From the NCBI RefSeq assembly GCF_001949145.1, contig NW_019091421.1:29127-93126 (forward strand): a stretch of DNA of 64,000 bases, read 5' to 3'. Shown here piece after piece: positions 35,621-48,766 of the stretch (positions are counted from its first letter, which is position 1; each line of letters opens with the position of its first letter). The position numbers and the translations under genes are program-made. The notes under the pieces are model-generated. The model was not told the origin of the DNA. It ran no database searches and was given only the letters and a program-made list of their open reading frames with translations. The DNA is from Acanthaster planci (taxonomy: Eukaryota > Echinodermata > Asteroidea > Valvatida > Acanthasteridae).

Positions 35621-38600
35621 ATGGCATCCTCTGATGTTATCAAGCAAGGCCAAAATGTGATTCTGAAAAAAGGGAAAAGTTTGAGATTGTATCAGGTTTG
35701 GAGGAAAAGGTAAGGAAGCGTTGAAAGTCACTATCTATCATATCATAATGTCTAGACTAGGTTTATATGGACATGATGTAGCCAACATGCCGAGCATTGA
35801 CGTTGTTGACGATTGTTCAGAATTTGCCTTTACCAGTTGTGATATTGTTTTCAGGTTACACAGTATGTGAAAAACACAGTCAGGATCTGTTTGGTCTTGA
35901 AAAATGAAAGTAGACAGCGACAAGATAAACACATTGATCACAACTGCTGTTTTATCAGTGACTATGTATCACTGTCATGACTGTTATGCCCCAACTATCT
36001 GACTATAGCATAGGCCTACATGTAAGTGCCAACTACATGTAAAGTTGGGACAGTCCCAACTGTAGCTACAGTTGGGCTGGCCCAACTATTGTTGACCAAT
36101 GTCTGTGGGAGATGTCTCAACATTATCCAAGTCAATGTGTCTCACACTTGACACAATTCATCTAAAATGTGGCACTTTATCTGTTCATCTAGCCCTATGG
36201 CCAGTGACATGACATTTGTAAACAATATGACTTTGGCACATGCTGGGTTCATCATGCACACAGGACCTCTCTGCTGTAGTTGGGAAGGCCCAACTGTAGC
36301 ACTCTAGTTGGGACGGGCCCAACTATAGTTGGGACTGATGCTATAGTTGGGGCGTAGCATCACCTGTGATGAAGCCTTCTCAGAGCTCAATCACAAAGTA
36401 GGCCTAGCATGCCTAGGCCTACTCCGCCATCCCGCACGGTCAACCTTATACTCATAGCCAGGTACAGGTCAAAGTGTCACACTCTTCTCAAGGGATTTTC
36501 ACCTTGTACCCATGTAACCAGTCCTTCCAGGACTGGGGGTCGTTTTTTAGAGTGGTGGGATATTCTGCAATTAGGCTTACTCACTTGTTGTCAGTGTACG
36601 TGTGAATGCTGTGAACATGATGAACTATTGAATCAGCCGTGGGGTATATTTATGAGTCACATGCCAGTTGTACATATAAAGGGGGGATTGGACGAGCGAA
36701 TATGCACCAGTAGTGCCATGCATGCGGCAATGATTTCTAGTGTTGGCATCGACACCAGCACAAGACCAGACAAAAGACCAGACACAAGACCATGCACAAG
36801 ACCATGCACAAGACCATGCGCAAGACCATGCACAAGACCAGACACAAGACCATGCACAAGACCAGACACAAGACCATGCACAAGACCATGCACAAGACCA
36901 GACACAAGACCATGCACAAGCCCAGTCACAGGTAACAGTGAGAACAATGACAAAGGAATGCTTTTGTTGCAGTTCATTCGAATAGTTTGTGACTTTATTT
37001 CAGACTAGAGATGTTTGTTGGTCTTGTTCTGGTCTTGTGTGGTTTTGTGAAGGTCATAAATGGTCTTGACTACAACACTGATGAGTTCACACTCGATCCC
37101 AAGCATTGTAAATACATGCTTTTTGGTTTGCTTTTGTTTAATGTTCTACAACACCACCACGCTCTGGGGACTTACATCTTCAGTGCTGTCCAGTTCCCAG
37201 ACAAACAGATCCCGACTGTGTTTATAACCTGTTCAACAATCGAGACTAAATTGAGTGAATGAAGAGCTGTGTTGAGACAACAAAATAGAGACCAAAATAT
37301 CGCAGACAGAAACAGTCAGAAAATCGCCCCAAGTGGTGATTTAATGACCAGATCAGGTTAGAGAAGCTACATATGAAAAATTGTCCTCAGTCATTGGAAA
37401 ATTTTTCACAAAGTCCTCACTTTTTCGGGGCGTTAGTTGTGGGGCCAAGGATAAAGACGGAGGTACCGATACATGTCCAGTAGATTGACCCTAGTCTGGG
37501 GCTAGCAGCAGGCATACCGGGCCTATGTCCATGATGTTTTGCCCTTAAACGCAGAAATGGGTTTAGAATACAAATGAAGATTCTAAGATTTGAATGTACA
37601 CAGAACTGAGAAACGTTTTGTTCACTATTCAGAAAGGTGCATTTGGATAAGAAGCATTTCTACCTGGATGAAGCAATTGGCAAGCCATATGGGACAACTT
37701 GGGATGTATGTGGCCACAATGTTCAGCTGGTATCCCAGGATGACGAAGAAGAAGAGACCAGGGGTCAGTAGTTTTTGTCATTTCACTGTCAACTTACCAA
37801 AGTGCCCCTTATTGAATCGCTCTTGATAAAGTGAAAGAATGTGGAAATCTAGAAGTTCTCTAGATGTTAAAAGTTCAGAAATATTAGAAATTGAAAAACA
37901 AAACATACACAAACACCGAGGGCTGATGTAAATGCAAGTATAATCATATCTATTGTCTCCTCTTGTTTGTTTGCTGATCCTTAGAATCTTGAGCCAAATC
38001 CAAGAGAATTGCTTCTAACTCAGAATGATAAAGAATGGCATTTCTAAGTATCAGGTGTTTTATTTTAAGGAAAGTTGAAAGTATGCGCTTTCTGATGAGA
38101 GTTCATTGTATTTCAAGCATTTTGAATGTTTCATTTGCTGCATTTTTTATTTTTACATTTTCAGAGGGTGGAACTGACAACCGGACCCTGATTGATGATA
38201 AATGCTCACAGAAACTCAGCTATGAAGACATACAAGCTCTCAAGAATACAGGCAAACATGGAGAGGTGATGAGCAGAACCTTCCTTTATTAATCCAGATA
38301 AATGATATACATCATAAACCGAAGGGTTTGTGCTGAGGTTTGCCAATAGGTCATACAGATAGTGAATATGGTTCGTAACTTCATATGGTGTGGTTGTGTC
38401 CGATAAATCAGACCATTCAGAATTGTGTCCATACACTGTACTGCATGTAGGCTTCTTGACTTTCATCTTAACTTTTCCTCGTGAAAATTACTTTGAGTAC
38501 CTTGTCTCTATTTTTCCTTTTTAGACAACCCCTCAAAAGTACAGGTAGATAGAATGTGTGGAAAAAGCTAGAAAAGGACACAAAAGAAAGTTAATTGGTG

Positions 38601-41600
38601 TGATTTTTAATGATATGTAAATTGATCCCATGTTTATTGTCAGTAAGTTGGTAAAGGATTATGTCATGACGCAACTCAAATCAATACAATAAAATTTATT
38701 GGCTAAGGTACCTGCTGTTGATTAAGTTTGACCCAGTTTACCTTTCTTTACAGAGCTGATGTTAACTTTAAAACCCATAATATGTGAAAAAGTTCCAAAG
38801 TAAAAGGATCAGTTTGTTAGTAACTCACATTGGGTGTTGGTTCTAATTTGTTGACTAGATTTGAATCAAAGTGGTCCCCTTAAATAACAGAATGCTTGAG
38901 TTAACCAAGCTGTGACTTAGTATAGCTCTGTCCTTCCTTCAGGCAATTGTTGAACAGCTTGTGGAAAACAGTTCCAGCTTCAAAGAGAAGACAATTTACT
39001 CTCAAGCCAAGTATGTCAAGAGGAAAAGAGACAAGTAAGTACCACAAAATGAGGAAAAAGTATTTATAGAAAAAACGTTTGTGTCATAGGTTGCTGTACA
39101 GTACTTGATATTTATCATCTGAATGTCAAATTTGTAAAGTTTCTGGAATTGATACTCAAATTTCACTCACTTCTCTCCTTTTCATCCCAACTCTTCAATT
39201 TCCTGTAGATCAGTCTTCTTTAACAGTCTATCCATGGCCTATTTTATGTCCTGCTCTGTTCAACAAATCCATGATAGCTCTTTTTTATGTGACCAAACAT
39301 CGTAGGGTTTATACGAACATAGAAATCTTGATTTAGCAAACAAATCCTCCCAATTCTAAAAGGGCACATTTTGCATAGGGATGGACTCCTTCAAACCCCA
39401 CTGAACATGTACTGGTATTAGTTTATAGTCAGATGTAAGTTTGTGACACAAGATCTTTGTAATTTGTAACTATGTAGTAAGCTTCTGGTCAACCGATGGC
39501 AGTCACACTTTTTGTGGCTCTACTTCTGCTCTTCATTTCATGCTGTCAGAGCACCAGTTTGTGAGAAACTTTGCTTTCACCATCATTTTATGGCAGAGAC
39601 CTTCCTGGACAATTTTTAGCCAATAATTCGGCAAGGTTGTGGAGTTTAAGGCAGATTTCTGCCTGAGTCTTCAAGTTCTCTACGCATGGAGTAGTGGCCA
39701 TTTTTGTCCACAGAAGGGAGGTTGTTCAGTGAACCGTGGCCACCTTATGCAATGACACAATGCCTGTGCATTTGGCTAAGCTGCTGCTCCTAGTAACTCA
39801 ATAGGTACTTTTTAAGTACAGCTACTTCAATCTGGCGATATCAAGCTCAATCCGGGACCTCCATCCGAGCCCTCCATCAAGAAATCCCATCTAAAATGTG
39901 TTCTTCTAAATGCCCGTAGCATCATCAACAAGACACTTGAGCTTCAAATCAGGCTAAGTGTTGATAACATTGTCTTTGCCTTCATAACTGAAACATGGTT
40001 ATGTCCTGACATTCACGACGGCGAAGTTCTCAACCCGTCTCACTATCAAAGTTTCCGGCAGGACAGAAATTGCAATGGAGGTGGTTTCTTATTTGCTTGC
40101 AAATCAAATCTCGAGGCATCCAGGAAAACTGAATTTGAACCATCCCCCAACATCCAGGCCAACTACAAACAGTGTGAGCTGATCTGGGTGCAAGTTGTCC
40201 TTCGGCAGAATAAAGGCAAGCTTCTTTTTGGAACTTGCAATCGTCCACCCTCTTCACCAACTGGATTCAACAAGGCACTTTTCTACTCCATTAATCATGT
40301 CCTCCCTTGTTCTCATCAGTACAAGGCCATCTTTCTCCTGGATGACTTCAACCTCCAGATACCATGTACTGCCTCTTCTGATGAACCCAACCCATCTAAT
40401 CTTAGTGGTCACTCTGCAGCTTTTTTGAGCACCGTGAAATCCATGGACGTGTCCCAAGTTGTCTCATTTCCAACGAGACGAAGCCCCAATGGCGCTGATT
40501 CTATGCTTGATTTCATCTTCTGCAATGATCCCACCTGGACACAAAATATCCACAGTGGTGCCAGTCTTGGCAATAGTGACCATGATATTATCTGCTTTGA
40601 CATCACTACTTCATCAAGCCACCCAGATCTACACAGGACATTTCACCAGTGAGCAAGGCTGATAAACTGGACTTCCTAACAACGCTCCGGTGTATTCCTG
40701 TGGACTTATTCTATGATGAGTCCGACATACGTGAAACATGGGACAACTTCACATCCCTTGTTCATGCTGCAGTGAAGGATATAGTGCCCATCGCCATCTC
40801 AAACATTGTCAAATGGTCAACGAAGGTCCCCCTGGATAACACGCAAGATTGTCCAAGCATCCAGGAAAAAGAACAGAGCATACTGTCAAGCCATAAGGAA
40901 CAAGGACAATTTGAACCTATGGAACAAATACAAGACTTTAAGATCTCATGTCAAACTGCTAGTTAGGAACTCGTACAATGATTATGTTCAAGGCCTTGCT
41001 GTAGATTTTAAATCAAATCCCAAATGATTTTGGTCCTTTGTGCAATTGCAACGAAAATCCCAACCTGTCAATTCTTTTCATTTGAATGGTCAAGAGTTCG
41101 ATTCCCCCAGCTCATTTGCTGATGCATTTAACAATTTCTTCTAGAATAACTTTACACCTGCTCAATCCACATTCCAGGTCCCCTCCAGTGACGACTGTGA
41201 AGCCCACCTTGGAATTAACTCTCTTCATACTCTCCAAGTCACTGAGGGTGATGTGCTGAAAGTAATTGATCGTCTTAACTCCTCCAAATCTCCAGGCATA
41301 GATGGAATTTCACCACAAATGCTTAAACTTGCTGGTTTTTCTATTGTACCTGCTTTAACTGGAAATTTAACTAGAGTCTTTCAAGAGGTGATGTACCACA
41401 GTGCTGGAAAATGGCAAATGTTGTTCCTCTTTTCAAGCATGACGATATGGTATCCTCTATTTCCAACCACAGGCTCATCTCATTGATATCTGTTCCCTGT
41501 AAAATGTTAGAGCGCTTTATATCAATCATTCTTCGATCGATCATTCTTCTTATAGCCTTATCCCTGATTCACAGCATGGATTTTACCCCGGCGCTCATGC

Positions 41601-44600
41601 ACCACTCAACTGACCATTTTTTTGACACTTGGGCCCATTCACTGGATAAGCCTAAACCTCCGAGAATTGATGCCGTCTTGACTGGTCTAAAGCATTTGAT
41701 AAATGTGACCGTTCACTCCTTTCATTGAAACTACATCATTACGGTATTTGCGGTCATCTTCTTTAATGGCTGAGTAACTTTCTTACCAACAGGCAAGATT
41801 GAGGCATATTTTCAGGAGCCAAGTCTGACTGGACACCTGTAACATCTGGTGTTCCTCAAGGTTCAGTCCTTGGTCCCGTCCTATTCAATCTTTTTACAGC
41901 GGACTTGGCTAACCTTGTACAGTGCAAAGTGATGCATATAACCCCGTCAAAGAAGCAGTCTCTTACACCTTACTGTCTAACACGCTCTGATAAACCCTTG
42001 CTGGTTTCCCACGCTTATAAATACCTTGGAGTTGTATTTTCTGATGACTTAACTTGGAACAAACATGTAGATATGGTTAGAACCAAATGCTCTAAAATTT
42101 CTGGTTTCATTCACCGCACTGTTAAAACCCGTAACATAAGTGTACTTCCTAAATTATTCTCTTCTCTCTTTAGGCCTGTTTTAGAATATGCAACTTCTGT
42201 TTGGCTCCCTCATCTTAAGAATCAAATCCAGTGCCTTGAGACAGTACAGCGCTGATTTACAAAATCATGCTTTCCGTATAACATTGCATACTCCCTCTCC
42301 TGTGAACAACGTTTGCAGGAACTTAATCTCCCACCCATCTACAACAGGTTAATCTACTTGAGCATGGCTTTTGTTGTGAAATGCCTTCACAGACACACGG
42401 ATGACCCTTCTACCTTCCTTCCCCAGTCAAATGCAAGGAAAACTGATGTCTTGCTCTTCAGTCACCAGTACAGTCGGACCAACTGCCTTAAATATTCTCT
42501 GTTTGTTTCTTTCCGCAGGTTGTTCAACACTCTTCCTTCTAGCCTCCAGAATTTGTGTCTTCTGCCCTCTCCAAATGAACTTTTCCGCTCTTTACGTGAC
42601 CACTTGTTTAATCCAGAACCCATCTCTCAGGCTTTCTAATCATGTATTTATCCCCTTGTTTCTTTTTAGTATAATGAAGTGTTGTTCTTTTTATATTTCT
42701 AATACGTACACTGTATATATCGGTAATTATGCAAATGAAATTCAAATAACTTATTCTATCAGTTAACTTTATCCAATTTAATTTGGTTAATTTATTTATG
42801 TCAGTTAGTATGTTTTTTGTATTTCAATTAGTCTGGGGAGCCCCTTTGACTGAATTTATTTCTTTTGGGCGATCCTTCGGGAGCTGATTGGAATTCATGT
42901 TAGTCATTGTAACCGTTTCTTGCTGTGTTTACTAAGAAGTCATTGTCCTTGTAACCTGTTTTTCCCGAAATGAATAAAATGTAAATGTTAATTATGAATT
43001 CACCGCAGTGCTATTTAAGAAAGCAAATTGTCATTTCATGGAGCCCTTAAAGTCAAATGTTATGTTACAGCACCGTGCTCATTTTTTAAACACAGAGTAC
43101 ATGTATATTCATGGCCTTGTTTTTCACAAGACCTTTTCCATGTTGTAGTATTCATATCCACACATTTTGTCTTTGTTTAGCTCGCTGAGTTGGCGTCCAT
43201 GATGACTTGCACAGTTAACCATGTTGTGACACTCTGCAGTCCCATACAATATTTGGTTCCCACCATCAGTTTTTTACATGACTGACAAACTTGGGTGCGT
43301 TAGCCTGGTGCTGCATTAGTGCATCCATTTACTGAATGCGTCTAAACAGAGTCAGTTCAGGAGGTAATGATTGACTTACTTTTAAGACATTTCATAGTGA
43401 TATTAGTTCTTCCTTTTCTGTCAGGCATCTCATGAGATTTCAGATTTTCCGGCCAAACACCATGCTGTTGTGTGAAATGTACTCATCAAGAGCACCGTCC
43501 AAAAACATGTAAGTGATGGAAATACCGTAACTTTCGGAATATAGGCTGGGGCTTATACGTTGATTCTCTGAAAATTTTCCCTGCGGCTTATGCTCCAAGC
43601 AGCTTGTATGGCAACAGTGGAAGAATGAAATCAGTCACAGACGCCGCAGTGGCTTTCCTGCTTTGGTAACCACTTGACTCCAGATGACCTGCAGGCACAC
43701 ATAATTTTCCTTATTTGTGCCATGGATGACATGTACGCTCATTTAAGAATTATTTTTTTTATTTCCGTGGTGAATGTTCATGTACTGGGTCAAATCAAAG
43801 TTGTAAGGTTAAAGAATATGCGGGTTAAAAAACCCATTCCCTGCAGCTTTTTCAGGTAAGAAAATCCGACATTAATTGACTATACTTTGTTAACATGAGA
43901 ATTTCTCGTGGCTTGAAATTCGGAACTGGCAGTCATGATGCCCCAGTATGATGCAGTTGCTACATGTGTACATTGCTTTTGGAAATGCATCAGACAAGGA
44001 ACATAGCTAGGCTGCATTAACTGCTTTTAATATTTTGTGTCTGGAAAACTGAATCAACTAGAGAATTTAATGTGACATATGGATTGTTTGGTGTGCGTCT
44101 GATACAAAGACATGAGCTGTCTCGATGTACATGTACAGCAAAGTAAACTTGGATAAACTGGGAAAATTTCAGTTACCTCATCTGGTTTCATATCTCCCCC
44201 CCCCAAAAAAAGAAACAAAACAAAAAGAGAGGTTAAATGTTATTGGCCTAAACCCTGTTTCTAAAAGGGTAAGCTGTTTCATTATTCAAGACAGCCTCTT
44301 GGATGATCAATATTTTTATTAAAGTGTTGTGATCATTGTTTTTTTTCATCAGTCATCTGCGCATCGACACCCTTGCCCAGATCTTGACCGCTGCCAACAT
44401 CCAGAGCGGAATCAATGTGATAATGATGGAGACATGTCAGGGGCTTCTGCTGGGAGCAGTCATGGAGAGAATGGCAGGTAGTTGGTGGGACTACTAAGCA
44501 GAAATTCAGTGATGAAGGAGGGGAGTTGATTGGTTGTTTCACCGTTGACGTGTCTCTTTTGTAAAGGATTGAGAGTGCTGCCATTTTAAAAACAGTACTG

Positions 44601-47600
44601 CCACCTTCGGGGGTTACATTTGGACAGAGAAAGTTTCCATTTTCCCTCTTCCCATCTAAGACCTGGATATTCAGCTACAGAAATTGTCGCTCTCAGTTTT
44701 TAACAGATCTATGGGCTTAGCAAAAATAAAACACGAAACTGTTCACAGGCTGTAAAGAGCTTGTAGCATTTTGGTCTCTGCTTAGCAGAGTTACTCTGTT
44801 CTATTCTTCTAACATGTCTATCAGGTCCATAGCATGACTCCTAGGGTAGACTTAATAGCTAGAGCACCCATCTGTTTCAAAAAGGGTTCTTCTGTGGGTA
44901 ACCTACAATGAACCCTTGGAATGTGAGCAACTTCTGTGAAAAAGTCCTTTGTAGGCATGTTTAGGCTAATCGGGCTGTTTGGAATTCCAGGCACAAAAGC
45001 CTTGTTTAAGAAATAATTCAAGTCACAAGGTTTTAGTAACCTCACCATACATCAAGTCTGTGTCGAACTAGTCCCAAAGTGCTGTAACTAACTTAGTCTA
45101 TCCTTATTTATTTTTTCCCAGGTAAAGGCACGATTGTTCAGATCCATTCAGAGCATGTACCAGTGCGGTTAGCTGTCGAAGCGTACAATTTCCCTCCAGA
45201 TTACAAAGATACACTGTATGGATTCCCACTGGACCAAATAAGCCTTCTTGATATCCAAGAACCAGTTGACAGTAACTGTCCACAACGGAATACCTGTGAT
45301 GAAGAGAGCCACAGACCTCAGGCTCCCAAGAATGAGGAACATTGTGATCACAGTGCAGAGAGCTCGGGGGCATTAGGGACTGCAAAGGAGAGTATAACCA
45401 GTAGAGCAAGCCAAAGGGACGAGGGTCATAAGCCTCAGGAGAGAGAAGAGGAACGGTCAAGCAGTGAGGAGGACGACAGCTCCAATGTGGGAGACTGCGG
45501 TGCTGCTCCCGATGATCCAGTTGCCGTAGAAACAGACTGTAAATCAGGAGAGACAGCCACTCAAGGACAGAAGAGAAAATTTCCAGTGGTAAGCAACTAT
45601 TATGTAGGGCTGTGAACTGCAGAAAGGTGTGACTATTGCCAAACACTGCATACGTGTGTGTCTTGCATAGCAACATAGGGGGATTTATTTTTTTTTTGGA
45701 AAGAGAAATTTCCATCATTAAGAGTGGGCTTCTCTGAAAACAGTGAGGAAACAGTACATGTGACAATATCTGTGAAGGCCAAAAGAAAAGCAATTAAAAA
45801 TTTTGATCTCCAACAAAAAGCAATGGAAAAAGTTATACTTTCAAGTAAATATTGGAAATACTTGGGTTTGTAAGATGAAAGCAATTTCAGAAAATTTTGC
45901 GACATTTCATTTAACTTAACAAAGACCTCAGACCTTGTGTGAATGGTACCTCTTGATCTTGTATTTTCTATATTTAAACAATTTTAATTGGTAAAATTAA
46001 ATGTTTGTAAAATATTCTGTCTTATAGCTGTTTACACTTCACTCTGTAGATGTGGATTTCCTGAATCACAGGAAACAAAGTGAATTGTTTATCCCTTAGT
46101 TTGTACATTTTTCCTCATCGACAGAATCCTGAGAAGGAAGCTAGGAAGCAAAGAAGAAGAGAAAACTTGAATAGAGTCCGAGATCTCCTCCATAACACAA
46201 AGATGGACGCGTAAGTGAAGGCAGATAGCGTAGTGTGGGCATGGAACGACCGAGTTGTCACTGTGAAGTGTCTTTCACCTGCTATGGTTTTCGTATTTTG
46301 GTTTTGTTTATATTTTGTACTGCGTTGGTGATGTTTTGGGTTTTTTTTTGTGCAAGTAGCTGCTTTAAAACTTTGTAAGATTTATCAGAAGATTTTACGG
46401 AGAGCAATTCCAAATAAATCTTATTTTCCACTGTATCATTAGAAATGGTCACTGCTTGTTTTGAGTACGATGTAGTAACACCTTAAGAGATGTCAGCTTG
46501 TAGCTTTCCCAACACTGCCTTTGTGCAGGCCATAGGAAAATTGTTTGGAACTTGCTGATTATTGTTCTGTACATTTGATAGGTAATTAAGTAAACCCTCA
46601 AAATGGTGGGATTTTATGTATTCATTAAAATAGCATGCTGTACATCAAAGGTTTATCCGTGCGCCTTGTGTAATGTTTATATTACATGTAGATGAATGTT
46701 TTTGTTACATTTCCAGGTTGGTGATGGCATGTAGATTTCAACCTCTACCAATTTTCACAGCACTGTTCAAATTCTTGGCACCATCCCGGCCATTTGTAAT
46801 CTACTGTCATTACATAGAGGTAAACAAATATAACAAGCACCTCTCCTGATTGGCTAGCCTTCTTGTGTCACCCCAGTTTGATGAGGTGCACAATATGATG
46901 GACTGCAGTTGCACAAACACCCTGAGAAGCCCAACATATCCACCTTGAGCAGAAGCACCCCCCCTCCCCATCAGTTGAAAAGAGCCTTGGTTTGGGGGAG
47001 TGTTCATTTTGTTGGTAGTGACGCGACAGCAACGTTTGTATTTCGTTCGTAAACCAGCAAAGTGCACTTCCCAACCAAGGAGCCTCCATTGCCAGGAAAA
47101 TTATGCCCTCTCTTGGACCCGCTCGGTACCCATGGTATGTTGAAGTGAAATTGACCCAGAGGATTAGCCAACTGTATTGACTCCACTTAGGTTACTTTAG
47201 GCCTGTTAAATCTTTGACAAACTATAGATTGATATTTGGACTGATTCAACCATGTTTATCCTAAAACTATCCAGTACCAGAGAAGTTTCAGTATTTTGAT
47301 GAATTCAGCACTTCAAAACCCAGTCAGTGTGTAGGGCTAGCTGTCCCGTCTTTTTTGAGAGATGAAAATGTGGCATTGATTTACAGCGCCTTATTTGTTT
47401 TTTTGAAAACAAACAACTTCCCACTAGAACTGTCCTGAAAGCTAGGGTTCATATTGCCTGGGTATTCACTGTAAGGGAAAAAGCCATAGTGTTGCCGAGT
47501 GACACCCTGAAGGATAACGCATACTTCATGTTGAGAGCATTGGTCCCGGAGTGTAGAATGTCTTGCCGACTTGTATTCTAATTGAATTGCTTTGTCATGA

Positions 47601-48766
47601 TCACAGCCCCTGATGGAATGCAGTGAATGGCTGAGAAACTCCAATGACGCCGTCAACATCAGGGTGACAGAAACGTGGCTAAGGGAGTATCAGGTATAAA
47701 GCAGGTTGCCCCTCTGTGTTTAACCTCACTCGAATTGTGCTATAGATTGAGAGTAAATATTAACCCTGGTATGAGGCCATCCAAAACCTCAGGTTTTATC
47801 TTAGTACCTTTGACCGTAGTTACCACACACATCAAACCTAGCCATACTTGTGGGGATAATACAAGTTTTGAAACAGGAGTCGGACAGACCAAAACATTTT
47901 GGGGACAAATTTTTGTCTCCACAATTTGTGAAAGAATTTCATGTATGGAAACCACTAACTTTTCCCTACAGTGTCCTACAATGTCCTGAAAAGTCAAATT
48001 ACGCAGCGCAAATATCGAGGTATTCACGTAGAAAACACTTGGAATTGTTCAGACCAGTCTCATAGGGTTTGTGCACAGAGTGTCAAGTGGGCAGAAATTC
48101 TCTCTACAACTCGGTCTCGATTTTCCCAGTAATAGAGATTGTCCAGCCTGGGTGCATGATATTTGTGGGAACAAATTCGTCAAGGTGGCAAATTTTTGTC
48201 CCCGAAACTTTGTCCCGAAGTTCCTAACAAAAGAAAACGTCCCTGCTCTGAAGCAACCCCCCATGAAGTACAAGTAGGCTTTCCATTTCCAAATCCTTCT
48301 GTCATCTGTGTTGTAAAACCAGGGGAAAAAGTTGAACCCTGTGCTACACCCCGATGCATTATCCACTTTGCCCTCGTGTACCCTATTGTGAGGTCTTCCT
48401 ATGAATAGCCAAGGTCTTTCCAAAGTCCCTCCAACTAAAGGGTATTTAAGGGATGATCGTAGACCTGATAAGAATTGGCAGTTAATGCTTCCTTCTCTGA
48501 ATACATACAGCTCCTGTGCAATGATTCCACTGTACATTAACAATTCCAGGACAGTTGACCTGAGCCATGCAAGTACAAACTCCTCTGGATACGACTGATG
48601 TTCTCTACAAATTACACTTGGCATAGCATGTCCAGTGTACAGTGTTTTTGCATGTGGATGTTTGTTTCATTTCCAGGTTCTTCCCGAGCGGACCCATCCC
48701 AGTGTCAACATGAGCGGCACTGGTGGCTATTTACTGACGGGTACAACAGTATCTAATTCAACCTAA
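35621..48766 (+). CDS. TRMT6: tRNA (adenine-N1)-methyltransferase non-catalytic subunit TRM6
   Basis: TRMT6 pairs with the catalytic TRMT61A to make m1A at position 58 of tRNAs (family knowledge). Exons are 35621-35709, 37633-37763, 38165-38275, 38943-39034, 43435-43508, 44353-44477, 45122-45588, 46125-46210, 46717-46819, 47607-47693 and 48677-48766. All phases agree, giving 484 codons plus TAA against about 497 in human. Recognisable blocks are FYLDEAIGKPYGT, GTDNRTLIDDKCSQKLSYED, GQIL-type TLAQILTAANIQSG, METCQGLLLGAVMERM, an acidic low-complexity linker in exon 7, ACRFQPLPIFTALFKFLAPS, RPFVIYCHYIEPLMEC, VTETWLREYQ and HPSVNMSGTGGYLL. The ATG at 35621 begins MASSDVIKQGQNVIL, matching the family N-terminus. 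Intron 1 carries a MITE and a foldback element; intron 4 (39035-43434) carries a LINE. Strong call by pattern. Confidence 0.93.
35983..36360. mobile_element. MITE-like element with GTTGGG/CCCAAC subrepeats in TRMT6 intron 1
   Basis: The left end GTTATGCCCCAACTATCTGA and the right end ATGCTATAGTTGGGGCGTAG are imperfect inverse complements. Internally, several short palindromes such as AGTTGGGCTGGCCCAACT and AGTTGGGACGGGCCCAACT repeat near both ends. There is no coding capacity. Confidence 0.7.
36739..37079. mobile_element. Foldback element with minisatellite arms (copy B)
   Basis: The left terminus is AGTGTTGGCATC and the right terminus TACAACACT. The left arm is a tandem array of ACAAGACCATGC and ACAAGACCAGAC 12-mers (about 36765-36925). 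The spacer 36946-36995 matches the spacer of the copy at 20048-20524 at roughly 42 of 50 positions. The right arm has inverse-complement TGGTCTTGT units. It lies in TRMT6 intron 1. ORFs with DQTQDHAQ or TRPCTRPD repeats are reading-frame artefacts of the array. Confidence 0.75.
37425..37535. repeat. Dispersed repeat shared with 62860-62955
   Basis: GTTGTGGGGCCAAGGA, GGAGGTACC, TCTGGGGCTAG and a GGCCTATGTC-like word occur here in the same order as GTCGTGGGGCCAAGGA, GGAGGTACC, TTTGGGGCTAG and GGCCTAATGTC at the right end of the window. It is probably one diverged element family. Confidence 0.55.
39840..42990 (+). mobile_element. Degenerate non-LTR retrotransposon (LINE) inside TRMT6 intron 4
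   Basis: Reading across several frames, an APE-type endonuclease domain is visible (LNARSI, ITETWLCPD, LDDFN, GNSDHDIICF), then a linker, then reverse transcriptase blocks (SKSPGIDGISPQML, GVPQGSVLGPVLFNLF, YKYLGVVFSDDLTW, RPVLEYATSVWLPHL). Frameshifts and stops (for example near 41024 and 41143) make it inactive. The RT core between FNLFTADLA and CKVMHITPSK is missing, removing the FADD box. The 3' end carries GAGCCCC and TTTCTTTTGGGCGATCC followed by AATGAATAAAATG. It is of the CR1/Jockey/L2-like kind by impression, in the same orientation as the host gene. Confidence 0.88.
43528..43600. repeat. MITE fragment with CCGTAA..GGAATATA-type end
   Basis: ATACCGTAACTTTCGGAATATAG-like sequence followed by GGGCTTATACG resembles the end of a widespread animal MITE (ACCGTATTTTCCGG followed by ACTATAAG, as I recall). 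Only one end is convincing here. Confidence 0.4.

Noticed and set aside
36740-36930. CRISPR-like regular repeat
   Set aside because: Units are directly adjacent without unique spacers, in a eukaryotic intron; it is a minisatellite.
36409-37008. 199-codon ORF with TRPCTRPD repeats
   Set aside because: Same cause: the 12-mer array of the foldback element in TRMT6 intron 1.
48049-48624. 191-codon minus-strand ORF
   Set aside because: Located in a TRMT6 intron over dispersed repeat sequence, with no recognisable family.
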